Shown here piece by piece: positions 1 to 8,094 of a stretch of 64,000 nucleotides of DNA. The stretch spans positions 8,831,501-8,895,500 of the forward strand of contig NZ_LT629775.1 of NCBI RefSeq assembly GCF_900105395.1. The letters run 5' to 3'. The notes under the pieces are model-generated. The model was not told the DNA's origin, ran no database searches, and worked only from the letters and a program-made list of their open reading frames with translations. Each line of letters starts with the position of its first letter. Position 1 is the first letter of the stretch. This stretch comes from Streptomyces sp. TLI_053. Lineage in GTDB: Bacteria; Actinomycetota; Actinomycetes; Streptomycetales; Streptomycetaceae. The position numbers and the translations under genes were made by a program.

Positions 1-345
1 GCCTGGATCGAGATCGACGGCGCGGCCGGGACGGTGCGGCTGCTGCCGCCGTCCGAACAGCCGGAGGAACCGGGGGAGCCCGGGGAACCGGCCGGGGCGG
101 TGCCGGTGGACGGGGCCACCACGGTCGAGGGGACCGCCACCGCCGACGAGGCTGTTCCGGCCGACGGGACCACCACCGCCGACGGGGCCGTTGCGACCGA
201 CAGGACGGCGACCGCCGACGGCCCCGTTCCGACCGACGGGACCACCACCGCCGACGGGGCCGTTCCGACCGGCAGGACGGCGACCGCCGACGGCCCCGTT
301 CCGACCGACCGGCCCGCCGGCACCGAGAAGGGCGACAGGACATGA
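1..345 (+). CDS. C-terminal end of a probable PEP-utilising (mobile-domain) enzyme, 5' truncated by the window
   Basis: Only the last 114 codons are present. The first visible residues, AWIEIDGAAGTVRLLPP, resemble the last strand of the PEP-utilising mobile domain (vDG..G.V.ll), which closes enzymes such as PEP synthase and rifampin phosphotransferase. After it comes a tail of about 90 residues made almost only of Ala, Thr, Asp, Gly, Pro and Val in 12-residue repeats, probably disordered. The stop overlaps the start of the P450 gene (ATGA), so the two are translationally coupled with the UbiA-like gene behind. Family assignment rests on about 17 residues, so it is tentative; the tail itself says nothing about function. 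Confidence 0.45.
   Translation, partial: AWIEIDGAAGTVRLLPPSEQPEEPGEPGEPAGAVPVDGATTVEGTATADEAVPADGTTTADGAVATDRTATADGPVPTDGTTTADGAVPTGRTATADGPVPTDRPAGTEKGDRT
145..321 (+). repeat. 36-bp in-frame tandem repeat in the tail of the first gene
   Basis: About five imperfect 36-bp units encode 12-residue blocks such as TADGAVPTGRTA and TADGPVPTDGTT. The period is a multiple of three, so unit gain or loss would keep the frame. Confidence 0.75.
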
Positions 346-1610
346 CCGACGACCCGGCCCGTTTCCCCTTCCCGCCCGCCGGGGACGTGCGCCCGCCGGA
401 CGCGTACCACGACGTCCTGCACGCCCGTGCCCCGCACCCGGTGCAGCTGTCCAGCGGGCAGCCCGCCCTGCTGGTCACCCGGCACGAGGACGTCACGGCC
501 GTGCTCGGCGACGCCCGCTTCAGCCGGGCCGGCTACACCGAGCTGGCCCGCCCGCTGTTCGCCCGCAAGACCGAGTCCGTCCTGCTGGCCACCGCCGACG
601 CACCCGACCACACCCGGCGTCGGCGGGCGATCCTCCCGGCGTTCACCGCCCGGCAGGTCCGCCTGCTGCGGCCGCGCCTGGAGGCCGTCGCCGAGGAACT
701 GCTCGACGACCTGACCGCGGGTGCCGGCGCCGGTGAGAGCGACCTGGTGGGCGGCTTCACCGTGCCCTTCCCGATGCGGGTCATCTGCGAGGTGCTCGGC
801 GTCCCGCTGGAGGACGGCGCGATGCTGCGCGCGGAGGTGGACATCCTCATGTCCACCTCCGGCCACACCCGCGAGGAGGTCGCCGCCGCCCAGGCACGGA
901 TGGACGAGTACTTCACCGCGCTGGTCGACGGCAAGCGGCGCGCCGCCGAGGCGGGCACCCCGGCGGACGACCTGCTCACCAGGCTGGCGCTGCGCCCGGA
1001 CGACGATCCCGACCAGCGGCTGTCCGCCCGGGAGGTGGTGTCCCTCGGCTCGGGCATGCTGATGGCCGGCTACGAGACGACCGGCAACTCCTTCGGCATG
1101 TGCGTGCTGCTCCTGCTGCGCCACCCCGACCTGGTGAAGCGCCTGCGCGCGGAGCCCGAGCGGATCCCGGCGGCGGTCGAGGAGATGCTGCGCTTCAGTT
1201 CCCTCAACAACACCGGCGGGGCACCGCACCTGGTGACCGAGGACACCGTGCTGGGTGGCTGCCCGGTCGCGGCAGGGCGGATCGTGGTGCCGCTCACCGA
1301 CACGGCCAACCGTGACCCGGCCGTCTTCGCCGACCCGGACGCCTTCGACCCGGACCGTGCGGACGCGGGCTCCCACCTCGCCTTCGGTTACGGCCGCCAT
1401 CTGTGCCTGGGCGCCGAACTCGCCCGGGCCGAGCTGCAGATCGGCGTCAGCGCGCTGCTGAACCGCTTCGAGGTGCTGGAACTCGCCGTTCCCGAGGACG
1501 AGTTGGACTGGCGGCGGACGATGTTCATCAACGGCGTCTGGCAGTTGCCGGTCCGCTGGACGGCGGCCGGCGGCGCGGCGGTCCCCGCCGCGGAGGGGCG
1601 GCCGGCGTGA
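342..1610 (+). CDS. Cytochrome P450
   Basis: This is a 422-residue bacterial class I P450, a soluble haem monooxygenase that needs ferredoxin partners. The I-helix oxygen-activation motif AGYETT lies near residues 241-246, the K-helix ExxR is in EEMLR near 280, and the haem loop FGYGRHLCLG is near 348-357 with the thiolate Cys at about 355. Length is normal. The ATG overlaps the stop of the upstream PEP-utilising-like gene, and the stop overlaps the GTG of the UbiA-like gene, so the three form one coupled unit. A tailoring oxidation in a terpenoid or meroterpenoid pathway is an inference from these neighbours. No ferredoxin gene is next to it. Confidence 0.93.
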   Translation: MTDDPARFPFPPAGDVRPPDAYHDVLHARAPHPVQLSSGQPALLVTRHEDVTAVLGDARFSRAGYTELARPLFARKTESVLLATADAPDHTRRRRAILPAFTARQVRLLRPRLEAVAEELLDDLTAGAGAGESDLVGGFTVPFPMRVICEVLGVPLEDGAMLRAEVDILMSTSGHTREEVAAAQARMDEYFTALVDGKRRAAEAGTPADDLLTRLALRPDDDPDQRLSAREVVSLGSGMLMAGYETTGNSFGMCVLLLLRHPDLVKRLRAEPERIPAAVEEMLRFSSLNNTGGAPHLVTEDTVLGGCPVAAGRIVVPLTDTANRDPAVFADPDAFDPDRADAGSHLAFGYGRHLCLGAELARAELQIGVSALLNRFEVLELAVPEDELDWRRTMFINGVWQLPVRWTAAGGAAVPAAEGRPA

Positions 1611-2674
1611 GCACTCCGGCCGCCCGGTCCGCCGCCACCGGCCCGGAGGCGGGGCACGCCCCGGAAGCGGGCGCCGGTCCGGGGGCGGATGCCGCTGCAA
1701 GGGCGGGCGCCGCTGCAGGGGCACCCGCCCCGACCGGCGCCCCTGCCGACCCGGGGCCGCTCGCCGTCCGCCTCGGTGCCTTCCTGCGCGGCAGCTTCCC
1801 GCTGCCCCTGTCGGTGGTGTTCGCCGGGGTGTGGGCGGTGGGCGCCACCGGACTGTTCGCCGCCGCCGACGCACGGGTCGGGCACTGGCGGCCGGGCTGG
1901 GGCACGGTGGGCGCCGCGCTGACCGTGCTGGTCGACCTGCTCCTGATGCGGGCCGCGGACGACCTGCGCGACCTGCCGTACGACCGGCGCCACAACCCGT
2001 CCCGCCCGCTGGCGCGCGGCGCCGTACTGCCGCGCGACCTGTACCTCCTCTTCGGTGCCGGGGCCGCCTTCCTGCTCCTCCTCAACGCCGCCAACCGGGC
2101 CGCCCTGCTGCTGATCGCCGCCCAACTCGTCTACACCGCACTGCTGGTGGGGGCCGAGCTGCGGCTGGGGTGGCCGCGGGGCGACGCCGTAGTCAGCGGC
2201 GTCCTGCTGAGCTCCCCGGTCCAGATGCTGCTCAACCTCTACCTGTACGCGGTCTTCCTGCACGACACGGGGCTGGACGGGGACACGGTCGCACGGGCCG
2301 GGAGGCACGTGCTGCCGCTGCTGGCGGTGATCATGCTGGCCGCCACCCACCACGAACTGGTCCGCAAGGTCGTCCGCGTGCCGGGCGCGCACGAGCGCAC
2401 CTATGTCCGGGTCTTCGGCCTGCGCGGGACCGTCGCGTTCGCGCTCGGTTCCGCCGTGGCGTCCGCGGCGGTGTCGCTGGCGGTGCTGCGGCCGTGGGCC
2501 GGCGGACCGGCCGGGTGGGGGTGGCTGGCGCTGCTGCCGGTCGCCCTCGCGGCCCTCGCCGCCCGTCGCTTCGGTCGGACCGGGGCGGCCCGCTGGCCCG
2601 TCGGGGCCGTGGTCGGCTACCTGCCGGCCGTGTTCGTCTGCCATCTGCTGATCGGCCTGGGGGGCACTTCGTAG
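1607..2674 (+). CDS. UbiA-superfamily-like integral membrane protein (prenyltransferase or terpene-cyclase type)
   Basis: The GTG start overlaps the P450 stop (GTGA). The 355-residue product begins with about 60 Ala/Gly/Pro-rich residues and then has eight or nine hydrophobic segments. Near residue 117 is DDLRDLPYD, which fits the first Asp-rich diphosphate/Mg site (DDxxDxxxD) of UbiA enzymes and is followed by NPSRPLARGAV, also typical. The second Asp motif of classical UbiA proteins is not evident; the equivalent loop reads HHELVRKVVRVPGAHERTY. UbiA members transfer prenyl groups to aromatics, and some related proteins cyclise prenyl diphosphates. Substrate cannot be read from sequence. With the P450 and the PEP-utilising tail it suggests a terpenoid mini-cluster. 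Confidence 0.75.
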   Translation: MSTPAARSAATGPEAGHAPEAGAGPGADAAARAGAAAGAPAPTGAPADPGPLAVRLGAFLRGSFPLPLSVVFAGVWAVGATGLFAAADARVGHWRPGWGTVGAALTVLVDLLLMRAADDLRDLPYDRRHNPSRPLARGAVLPRDLYLLFGAGAAFLLLLNAANRAALLLIAAQLVYTALLVGAELRLGWPRGDAVVSGVLLSSPVQMLLNLYLYAVFLHDTGLDGDTVARAGRHVLPLLAVIMLAATHHELVRKVVRVPGAHERTYVRVFGLRGTVAFALGSAVASAAVSLAVLRPWAGGPAGWGWLALLPVALAALAARRFGRTGAARWPVGAVVGYLPAVFVCHLLIGLGGTS

Positions 2675-2683
2675 GGACCGGGA

Positions 2684-2730
2684 CCCCCCGGGGCCGGGTC
2701 ACCTCCCCGGGGCGGGCCCTCCCCGGGGGG
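2684..2730. terminator. Possible convergent terminator hairpin
   Basis: Ten-bp arms CCCCCCGGGG (2684-2693) and CCCCGGGGGG (2721-2730) lie between the stop of the UbiA-like gene and the stop of the racemase. The loop is long (27 nt), so this is only a plausible terminator. Confidence 0.4.
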
Positions 2731-2748
2731 CCGTCCGCGGCACCGGAG

Positions 2749-3435
2749 TCACAGCGCGGCGGTGACGGCGGCCTCGGCGTGGATGCGGGTGGTGGGGAAG
2801 ACCGGGACGGCGCTGTCGCCGGGCCCGACCAGGAGCTCGATCTCGGTGCAGCCGAGGATCACGCCCTCCGCGCCCTCCGCGACCAGCTCGGAGATCACCC
2901 GGCGGTACTCGGCCCGGGACTCCTCGCGCACCACGCCGAGGCAGAGCTCCTCGTAGATCACCCGGTGCACCAGGGCCCGGCCCGCCGGATCGGGCACCAT
3001 GACGTCCAGTCCGTGGGAGGCCAGCCGGTCCCGGTAGAAGTCCTGTTCCATGGTGAAGGCGGTGCCCAGCAGCCCGACCCGCGTCACCCCGGCGGCCAGG
3101 ACCGCCGCTGCCGTCGCGTCGGCGAGGTGCAGCAGCGGGACGGACACCGCGCCGGCCACCTGGTCGGCGACCTTGTGCATGGTGTTGGTGCAGATCAGCA
3201 GCAGTTCCGCGCCCGCCGCCTCGACCGCGCGGGCGGCATCGGCGAGCAGCCGGCCCGCGGCCTCCCACTCCCCGGCGGCCTGGAGCCGCTCGACCTCGGC
3301 GAAGTCCACCGAGTAGAGCACGCACTTGGCGGAGTGCAGGCCGCCGAGCCGGTCCCGGGTGAGTTCGTTGAGGAGGCGGTAGTAGGTCGCGGTGGATTCC
3401 CAGCTCATACCGCCCAGCAGGCCGATGGTCTTCAT
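2749..3435 (-). CDS. Aspartate/glutamate racemase family protein
   Basis: This 228-residue protein is a PLP-independent amino-acid racemase of the Asp/Glu family, which moves the alpha proton with a pair of cysteines. Both are visible: Cys82 in ICTNTMH and Cys196 in ILGCTEIELL. The N-terminus MKTIGLLGGMSWEST is the usual family start and fixes the ATG at 3435. Length is standard (about 230). It is transcribed away from the flavoprotein gene at 3592 and converges on the UbiA-like gene, so it probably does not belong to either unit. The exact substrate (Asp, Glu or another amino acid) cannot be told. Confidence 0.9.
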   Translation of the reverse strand: MKTIGLLGGMSWESTATYYRLLNELTRDRLGGLHSAKCVLYSVDFAEVERLQAAGEWEAAGRLLADAARAVEAAGAELLLICTNTMHKVADQVAGAVSVPLLHLADATAAAVLAAGVTRVGLLGTAFTMEQDFYRDRLASHGLDVMVPDPAGRALVHRVIYEELCLGVVREESRAEYRRVISELVAEGAEGVILGCTEIELLVGPGDSAVPVFPTTRIHAEAAVTAAL

Positions 3436-3521
3436 CGCGCCACTCTGCCACGGCCGCCGGGGGAGCCGCGAACCGGACCGTGGGTGGACGATCGACATCC
3501 ACGACCGGAAAGGAATCATTG

Positions 3522-3546
3522 TCACCCTATTCACCCGTGAGGGTGA
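3522..3546. promoter_or_regulatory. Inverted repeat in a divergent promoter region
   Basis: TCACCCT (3522-3528) and AGGGTGA (3540-3546) form a 7-bp inverted repeat with an 11-nt spacer. It sits in the only relatively AT-rich stretch between the racemase and the flavoprotein gene, so it could be an operator for either promoter. No adjacent regulator gene is present. Confidence 0.35.
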
Positions 3547-3591
3547 TTTACGTCGTTTCATGTATCCAGCGGTGATTATGATCCACTTCCT

Positions 3592-4833
3592 GTGACTGAG
3601 CGTCAGAATTCCTTGACCACGGACAACACCGCCGGAAGCCCGACCGACAGCCCGACCCACAGCCAGGTGGTCGTCCTCGGCGCGGGACCGGCCGGTCTGG
3701 TCCTCGCCAACCTGCTGCACCGGGACGGCATCGACTGCGTCGTCCTGGAACGCGCCGACCGGGCCCGCCTGCACAGCCGGGCCAGGGCCGGCTTCCTCGC
3801 CGAGAACACCGTCCGGATCCTGGACCGCCACGGCCTCGGCGATGGCCTGCGCCGCCGCGGCCGACCCCACGCCACCTGCGAGTTCCGCACCGAGGACGGC
3901 AGCTTCCGCCTCGACTACGCCCGGCTCGCCCGCGGCGAGCGCCACACCGTCTACCCGCAGCAGTACCTCGTCGCGGACCTGCTCGCCGCCTTCGAGGAGG
4001 CCGGTGGGAAGGTCCGGTTCGGCACCGAGGCCCAACGCGTCCTGGACCTCGACGGCGAACACCCGACCGTCGAGGCACGCGGGCCCGACGGGGAGCCCCT
4101 CCGGTGGCGCGCCCGGTACGTCGCCGGCTGCGACGGCCGGCACGGCGCCGCCCGCCGCTCACTGCCGCCCGGCGCGGTCGTCCACCGCCACGACCACGGC
4201 CTGTCCTGGCTGGGCCTGCTGGTCGAGGCACCGCCCAGCCTGGACGCGGTCGGTTACGCGGTGCACGAGCGTGGCTTCGCCGGCCACATGGCCCGCACCT
4301 CCGACATCACCCGCTACTACCTCGAGTGCGAGCGCGGCACCGCGCCCGAGGACTGGGACGAGGACCGGGTCTGGCACGAGCTGGACCTGCGGATGCGTGC
4401 CGCACGGCACGGCCCGCTGCACCGGGGGAGCGTCGTCGCGCGCACCGTCGTCGACCTGGAGAGCGACGTCGTCGAACCGCTGCGCCACGGTTCCCTGCTG
4501 CTCGCGGGCGACGCCGCGAGCATGCCCACCCCGTCGGCGGCCAAGGGGGCGAACCTCGCGGTACTGGAGGCGGAACTCCTGGCCGCCGCCCTCGTCGACG
4601 ACCTCGCGCACGGCGACGGCCGGGCCCTGGCCGACTACTCCCGGCGCTGCCTGGAGCACATCTGGCGCGCGATGGAGTTCTCGCACTGGATGGTCCGGCT
4701 GCTGCACGCGACGCCCACCCCGTCCGGCGTCCCGTCGGGCTTCGACGCGGGACTCCGCCGCGCCCGGCTGGAGGCGCTGCGCACCTCGCGCGCCCAGCAG
4801 GACTGGTTCGCCGAGAACTACGTCGGCCTCTGA
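3592..4833 (+). CDS. FAD-dependent aromatic hydroxylase of the 4-hydroxybenzoate 3-monooxygenase type
   Basis: The 413-residue product is a group A flavoprotein monooxygenase. It has the FAD/NAD(P)H dinucleotide fold VVVLGAGPAGLVLANLL (residues 26-42), the DG-type motif AGCDGRHGAARRSL and the second FAD contact LLAGDAASMPTPSAAKGAN near 303. The segments RARAGFLAENTVRIL, QQYLVADLL and MEFSHWMVRLLH follow the order seen in PobA, which converts 4-hydroxybenzoate to protocatechuate. About 20 extra N-terminal residues are present. The GTG start has no good Shine-Dalgarno, so the true start may be later or the mRNA leaderless. It precedes the fusion O-methyltransferase by 115 bp on the same strand; hydroxylation followed by O-methylation of an aromatic ring is a reasonable but unproven idea. 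Confidence 0.87.
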   Translation: MTERQNSLTTDNTAGSPTDSPTHSQVVVLGAGPAGLVLANLLHRDGIDCVVLERADRARLHSRARAGFLAENTVRILDRHGLGDGLRRRGRPHATCEFRTEDGSFRLDYARLARGERHTVYPQQYLVADLLAAFEEAGGKVRFGTEAQRVLDLDGEHPTVEARGPDGEPLRWRARYVAGCDGRHGAARRSLPPGAVVHRHDHGLSWLGLLVEAPPSLDAVGYAVHERGFAGHMARTSDITRYYLECERGTAPEDWDEDRVWHELDLRMRAARHGPLHRGSVVARTVVDLESDVVEPLRHGSLLLAGDAASMPTPSAAKGANLAVLEAELLAAALVDDLAHGDGRALADYSRRCLEHIWRAMEFSHWMVRLLHATPTPSGVPSGFDAGLRRARLEALRTSRAQQDWFAENYVGL

Positions 4834-4948
4834 GCGGCTGAGCGAACCGCCTCACCGCACGTTCCCGATCCCCGACAGCTCACCGATCCCCCGTCGGCCC
4901 ACCGAGCAGCACCGGCCGCCGGCGCACCGCACCGAGGACACCCCTGCC

Positions 4949-6799
4949 ATGACCACTCCCGCCACGACCACCCCTGCCACGACCGCCGGCGCCGTGACCG
5001 CTGCCGCCGTTGTCGCGCCCGCCACCGGTCCGGACGGCCGGGCCGACGACGCCGCCTGTCTGCGTGCGGCCGCCGACTTCGTCCGGCGCCACGACACCGC
5101 CACCCTCCTCCCGCTCCTCCTCCCCGGCCTCGACGGGCCACAACTGCACTCCCTCACACGCCACTTGTCCTTCGCCCATGCGGCCGTGCTGGTGTTCCCG
5201 CCCGACCCGGCGACCCTGCGCGCCGAGCTCGCGGCCTGCGGCCTGACCGCCGACGCCCCGCCGCTCCCCAGCTCCGTCGTCCGCGACCGGCTCGCCGCCC
5301 GGCACGGCCGCGACGCCGCCGGACTCGACGTGTCGATCCTGCGCCCCGGGGTGCGGGCGGCGGACGGCACCCGACGCGCGGTCGAGGTGTTCGCGCTGAC
5401 CGTTCCGGCGGGTTCGGACCTGGGGGCCGTCGCCGAGCACGAGCGGGCCCACCAGCACGAGGCACATCTCGCCTTCGAGGTCCTGCGCCCGGAACCGCTG
5501 CTCCTGCGTGGACTGTGCGCCCTGCTCGCCGACCGGGGCGCCGTCCCCGACGGCGGCGGCCACAACCCGCACGAGAACGGCACCGTGTTCTACTTCACCG
5601 CGCCCGCCTCCTCGCTGGCGGGGTACCGGCGGGTGGAGTTGTACGCACCGGGCGACCACCGCGACGTCCTGGCCGGCCACCTGGCGGACAGCACGTCCGA
5701 CACCATGTCCGGCAGCACGGCCGACCGCACCGGCACCCGCCCGTCCGCCGGCACCCGCCCGTCCGCCGGTGCGCCGGCCGACCAGCCTGCCGAAACGCTC
5801 CTGCGCCTGCTCACCGGAGCCTGGACCACCCAGGCACTGGCAGCCGCCGCCCGGTTGCGCCTGCCCGACGCCGTCCCGCCGGGGGAGCCGATCGACCGGG
5901 CCGCCCTGGCCCGCCGCACCGCTACCGATCCCCGGGCCCTGGCCACCCTGCTGCGCTACCTCGCGATGCTCGGCGTGGTGACCGCCGAGGGGGAGCGCGT
6001 CCGCCTCACCGAGGTCGGTGCCCTGCTCCGCGAGGACGCCCCGGCGTCGATGCGGCCGCTCGCCCTGATGTACGGCGGACCGTTCTACCACTCCTTCGGC
6101 GCCCTCGACCACACCGTGCGCACCGGCGAGACCGCCTTCGACCACCTGTTCGGCGAGAACCACTTCGACCACTTCGCCCGCGACCCCGAACTCGCCGACC
6201 TGTTCGACCGCTCGATGGCCGCCAGCACCCGCATGTTCGACCCCGTCCCCGCCCACCCCGCGCTCGCCGCCGCGGCCGCGCGACCCGGCGGCGGCACCGT
6301 CGTGGACGTCGCGGGCGGCAACGGCGAACTCCTCGCCCGGGTCCTCACCGCCCACCCGGGGCTGCGCGGCGTGCTCCTGGAGCGCCCGCACGCCGTCGAG
6401 GCCGCCCGCCGCACCATGGCGGAGGCCGGCTGCGCCGACCGCTGCGCCTACCGGTCCGGCGACTTCGCCGACGTCCCGGCCGAGGGCGACGTCTACCTGC
6501 TGTCCCGGGTGCTGCACGACTGGGACGACGACCGCTGCCGCGCCATCCTGCGCCACTGCGAGCGTGCGATGCCCGCGCACGCGGACCTGCTGATCGTCGA
6601 ACGCCTGCTGCCCGCCGACGGATCCGCCTCCCTGGCGACCGCCTGGGACGTCCACATGATGTGCAACGTCGGCGGCCGCGAGCGCCGCGCCGACCACTAC
6701 GCCGACCTCCTCGCTGCCGCCGGCCTGGACCTCCTCGCCCACACCCCCCTCCCGCTCGACGCCGCCCTCCTCCACGCCCGCCGCCCCACCCGCCCGTAG
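4949..6799 (+). CDS. O-methyltransferase with an extra N-terminal domain, possibly VOC-like
   Basis: At 616 residues it is far longer than a typical 340-residue O-methyltransferase. Residues about 280-616 carry the dimerisation/winged-helix part and the SAM domain: VDVAGGNGE near 451, and LSRVLHDWDDDRC near 520, whose His is the usual catalytic base of this plant-type/hydroxyneurosporene O-MT family. Residues about 20-240 are a separate domain ending in HEAHLAFEV ... GGGHNPHENGTVFYF ... YRRVELYAPG. The spacing of His and Glu in these segments recalls vicinal-oxygen-chelate (glyoxalase/dioxygenase) folds, but I do not recognise the domain. A Ser/Thr/Gly-rich linker (about 245-280) with a short repeat joins the parts. 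The ATG at 4949 is the first one ahead of the recognisable region. A strong terminator follows. Confidence 0.82.
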   Translation: MTTPATTTPATTAGAVTAAAVVAPATGPDGRADDAACLRAAADFVRRHDTATLLPLLLPGLDGPQLHSLTRHLSFAHAAVLVFPPDPATLRAELAACGLTADAPPLPSSVVRDRLAARHGRDAAGLDVSILRPGVRAADGTRRAVEVFALTVPAGSDLGAVAEHERAHQHEAHLAFEVLRPEPLLLRGLCALLADRGAVPDGGGHNPHENGTVFYFTAPASSLAGYRRVELYAPGDHRDVLAGHLADSTSDTMSGSTADRTGTRPSAGTRPSAGAPADQPAETLLRLLTGAWTTQALAAAARLRLPDAVPPGEPIDRAALARRTATDPRALATLLRYLAMLGVVTAEGERVRLTEVGALLREDAPASMRPLALMYGGPFYHSFGALDHTVRTGETAFDHLFGENHFDHFARDPELADLFDRSMAASTRMFDPVPAHPALAAAAARPGGGTVVDVAGGNGELLARVLTAHPGLRGVLLERPHAVEAARRTMAEAGCADRCAYRSGDFADVPAEGDVYLLSRVLHDWDDDRCRAILRHCERAMPAHADLLIVERLLPADGSASLATAWDVHMMCNVGGRERRADHYADLLAAAGLDLLAHTPLPLDAALLHARRPTRP

Positions 6800-6844
6800 G
6801 GGCCCGCCGGCCGGCCGGCCGGACCCGGGCGCGAAGCGGCCGGC

Positions 6845-6882
6845 GTGCGCGGGCCCGCACTCCTTGGTGCGGGCCCGCGCAC
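6845..6882. terminator. Perfect 16-bp hairpin terminator
   Basis: Arms 6845-6860 and 6867-6882 are exact reverse complements with a 6-nt loop (TCCTTG), 45 bp after the O-methyltransferase stop. It closes the aromatic-modification unit. No T-run follows, as is common in actinomycetes. Confidence 0.85.
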
Positions 6883-7343
6883 GTACTGATGTACCGGGTA
6901 CGCCGCATGCCGGAGTTCGGTGATGCCCCGCCCCGACCAAAGCTGGAGTTCGACCTCGCTCTCGCCGCTCTTGCCGCCGCCCCGCCGCCCCGCCACCCCA
7001 TCACCGCGCCGACGGACCGTCCAACGCCGTCGGCTCCACCCGCCCTGCTCGTCCCGGGCCATCGGTACTCGTCGAACGCGACGGCGACTACAACAGCGGG
7101 CAGTGGAACCAGCGGGCCACCCCCGCCGGCGGCGGAACCGCCACCGGCCTCACCGCCGGCTTCACCCAGCAGGCCCCGGGCCGCCCCACCCCCGTGCGGG
7201 TGGGGCGGCCCGGGCCGTTGCCGTCCTCCGAGGTCCTCGACGAGGTGCGGCTCGCGGTGGCGGAAGGGTTCGCCCGCGAAAGACGCTAGTGTGTCGGCCG
7301 CACCATTCATCTGATCATGTGTTGACACGGGGGTTCCTTCGTC
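6883..7343. other. Stretch without a convincing gene; possible coding remnant
   Basis: Between the terminator and the lipoprotein gene I find no start/RBS-supported gene. In the third forward frame about 7062-7289 reads like a C-terminal fragment (ERDGDYNSGQWNQRATPAGG ... LPSSEVLDEVRLAVAEGFAR, stop near 7289) with high third-position GC, but it has no start and no recognisable family. It may be a relic. Confidence 0.3.
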
Positions 7344-7964
7344 ATGCCCTTTTCCAGGAGACTGCTCGCTGCGGCGCTCGTCACGACCGCCGCACTCGGC
7401 CTGGCCGCCTGCGGTCCGGACAACTCGCCCGACCAGAGCGCCAAGGGCACCACCGCCCCGGCCGCCGCCACCGGGCCCGGTGGGACCGGCGTGCCCGCCA
7501 CCAAGGGCGCCGCGCCGACCACTGCGCCGCCGGCGTCCCCGGCGCCCGCTACGCCCGGTGCGTCCGCCTCGGTCGCCTCGCCCGGCTCCGACGAGCCGGA
7601 GGGCTTCTGCACCCATGTGCCGCTGCCCGCCGGTCAGAAGTGGATCTACCCGGTGAAGGGGACCACCACCGGCACCCTCACCTACCGGGACACCAAGGAC
7701 GCCTGTGGTGTCAACGACGTGTCCTTCGAACCGGTCGGCGCCGACCGGACCGCGGCCTTCGCACCCACCGCCAAGGGTCACCTCAGCTCGGTGATGGCGG
7801 CCCCGAAGGACGTCGACCTGGCCGGTGTCGTCAAGCACATCAACGAGTGCCTCGCCTCCCCGCACAGCGAGAAGGGTTCCTACCCCTGCTCGGCGGGCGA
7901 CTACAAGGTGGCCGTCGACGCCTCCGGCAAGGTCACCGAACTCTGGGAACGCGCCCACTCCTGA
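7344..7964 (+). CDS. Secreted lipoprotein of unknown function
   Basis: The 206-residue product starts with a type II signal peptide: positive MPFSRR, a hydrophobic stretch, and the lipobox LAAC with the lipidated Cys near residue 23. Residues 25-85 are a Pro/Ala/Thr-rich linker expected to span the peptidoglycan. The remaining 120 residues form a small domain with four Cys (FCTHV, DACGV, NECLA, YPCSA), likely two disulphides outside the membrane. I do not recognise the domain. The gene stands alone between the 6845 terminator and a methyltransferase gene. Confidence 0.8.
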   Translation: MPFSRRLLAAALVTTAALGLAACGPDNSPDQSAKGTTAPAAATGPGGTGVPATKGAAPTTAPPASPAPATPGASASVASPGSDEPEGFCTHVPLPAGQKWIYPVKGTTTGTLTYRDTKDACGVNDVSFEPVGADRTAAFAPTAKGHLSSVMAAPKDVDLAGVVKHINECLASPHSEKGSYPCSAGDYKVAVDASGKVTELWERAHS

Positions 7965-7968
7965 CGGC

Positions 7969-8040
7969 TGGACCGGTCCGGGTCGGCACGGGTCGGTCCG
8001 GACCGGTCCGGGGCGGTCCGGGGCGGTACGGGCGCGCCCG
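7969..8040. repeat. GGTCCGG/GGTCGG-type short repeat after the lipoprotein gene
   Basis: A run of variants of GGTCCGGG and GGTCGG, including self-complementary GGACCGGTCC, fills most of the gap before the methyltransferase. It could fold into hairpins and terminate transcription, but no single stem dominates. Confidence 0.5.
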
Positions 8041-8094
8041 CGGCGAGCGATTCGTTCAAGACGCGACCCTGATGTCACGTCAAGACTGCTGTCC

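Noticed and set aside
4880..6940. Long open frame on the minus strand opposite the O-methyltransferase
   Set aside because: It is low in structure, rich in Gly/Arg/Val, and mirrors the codon bias of the forward gene, which has clear SAM motifs.
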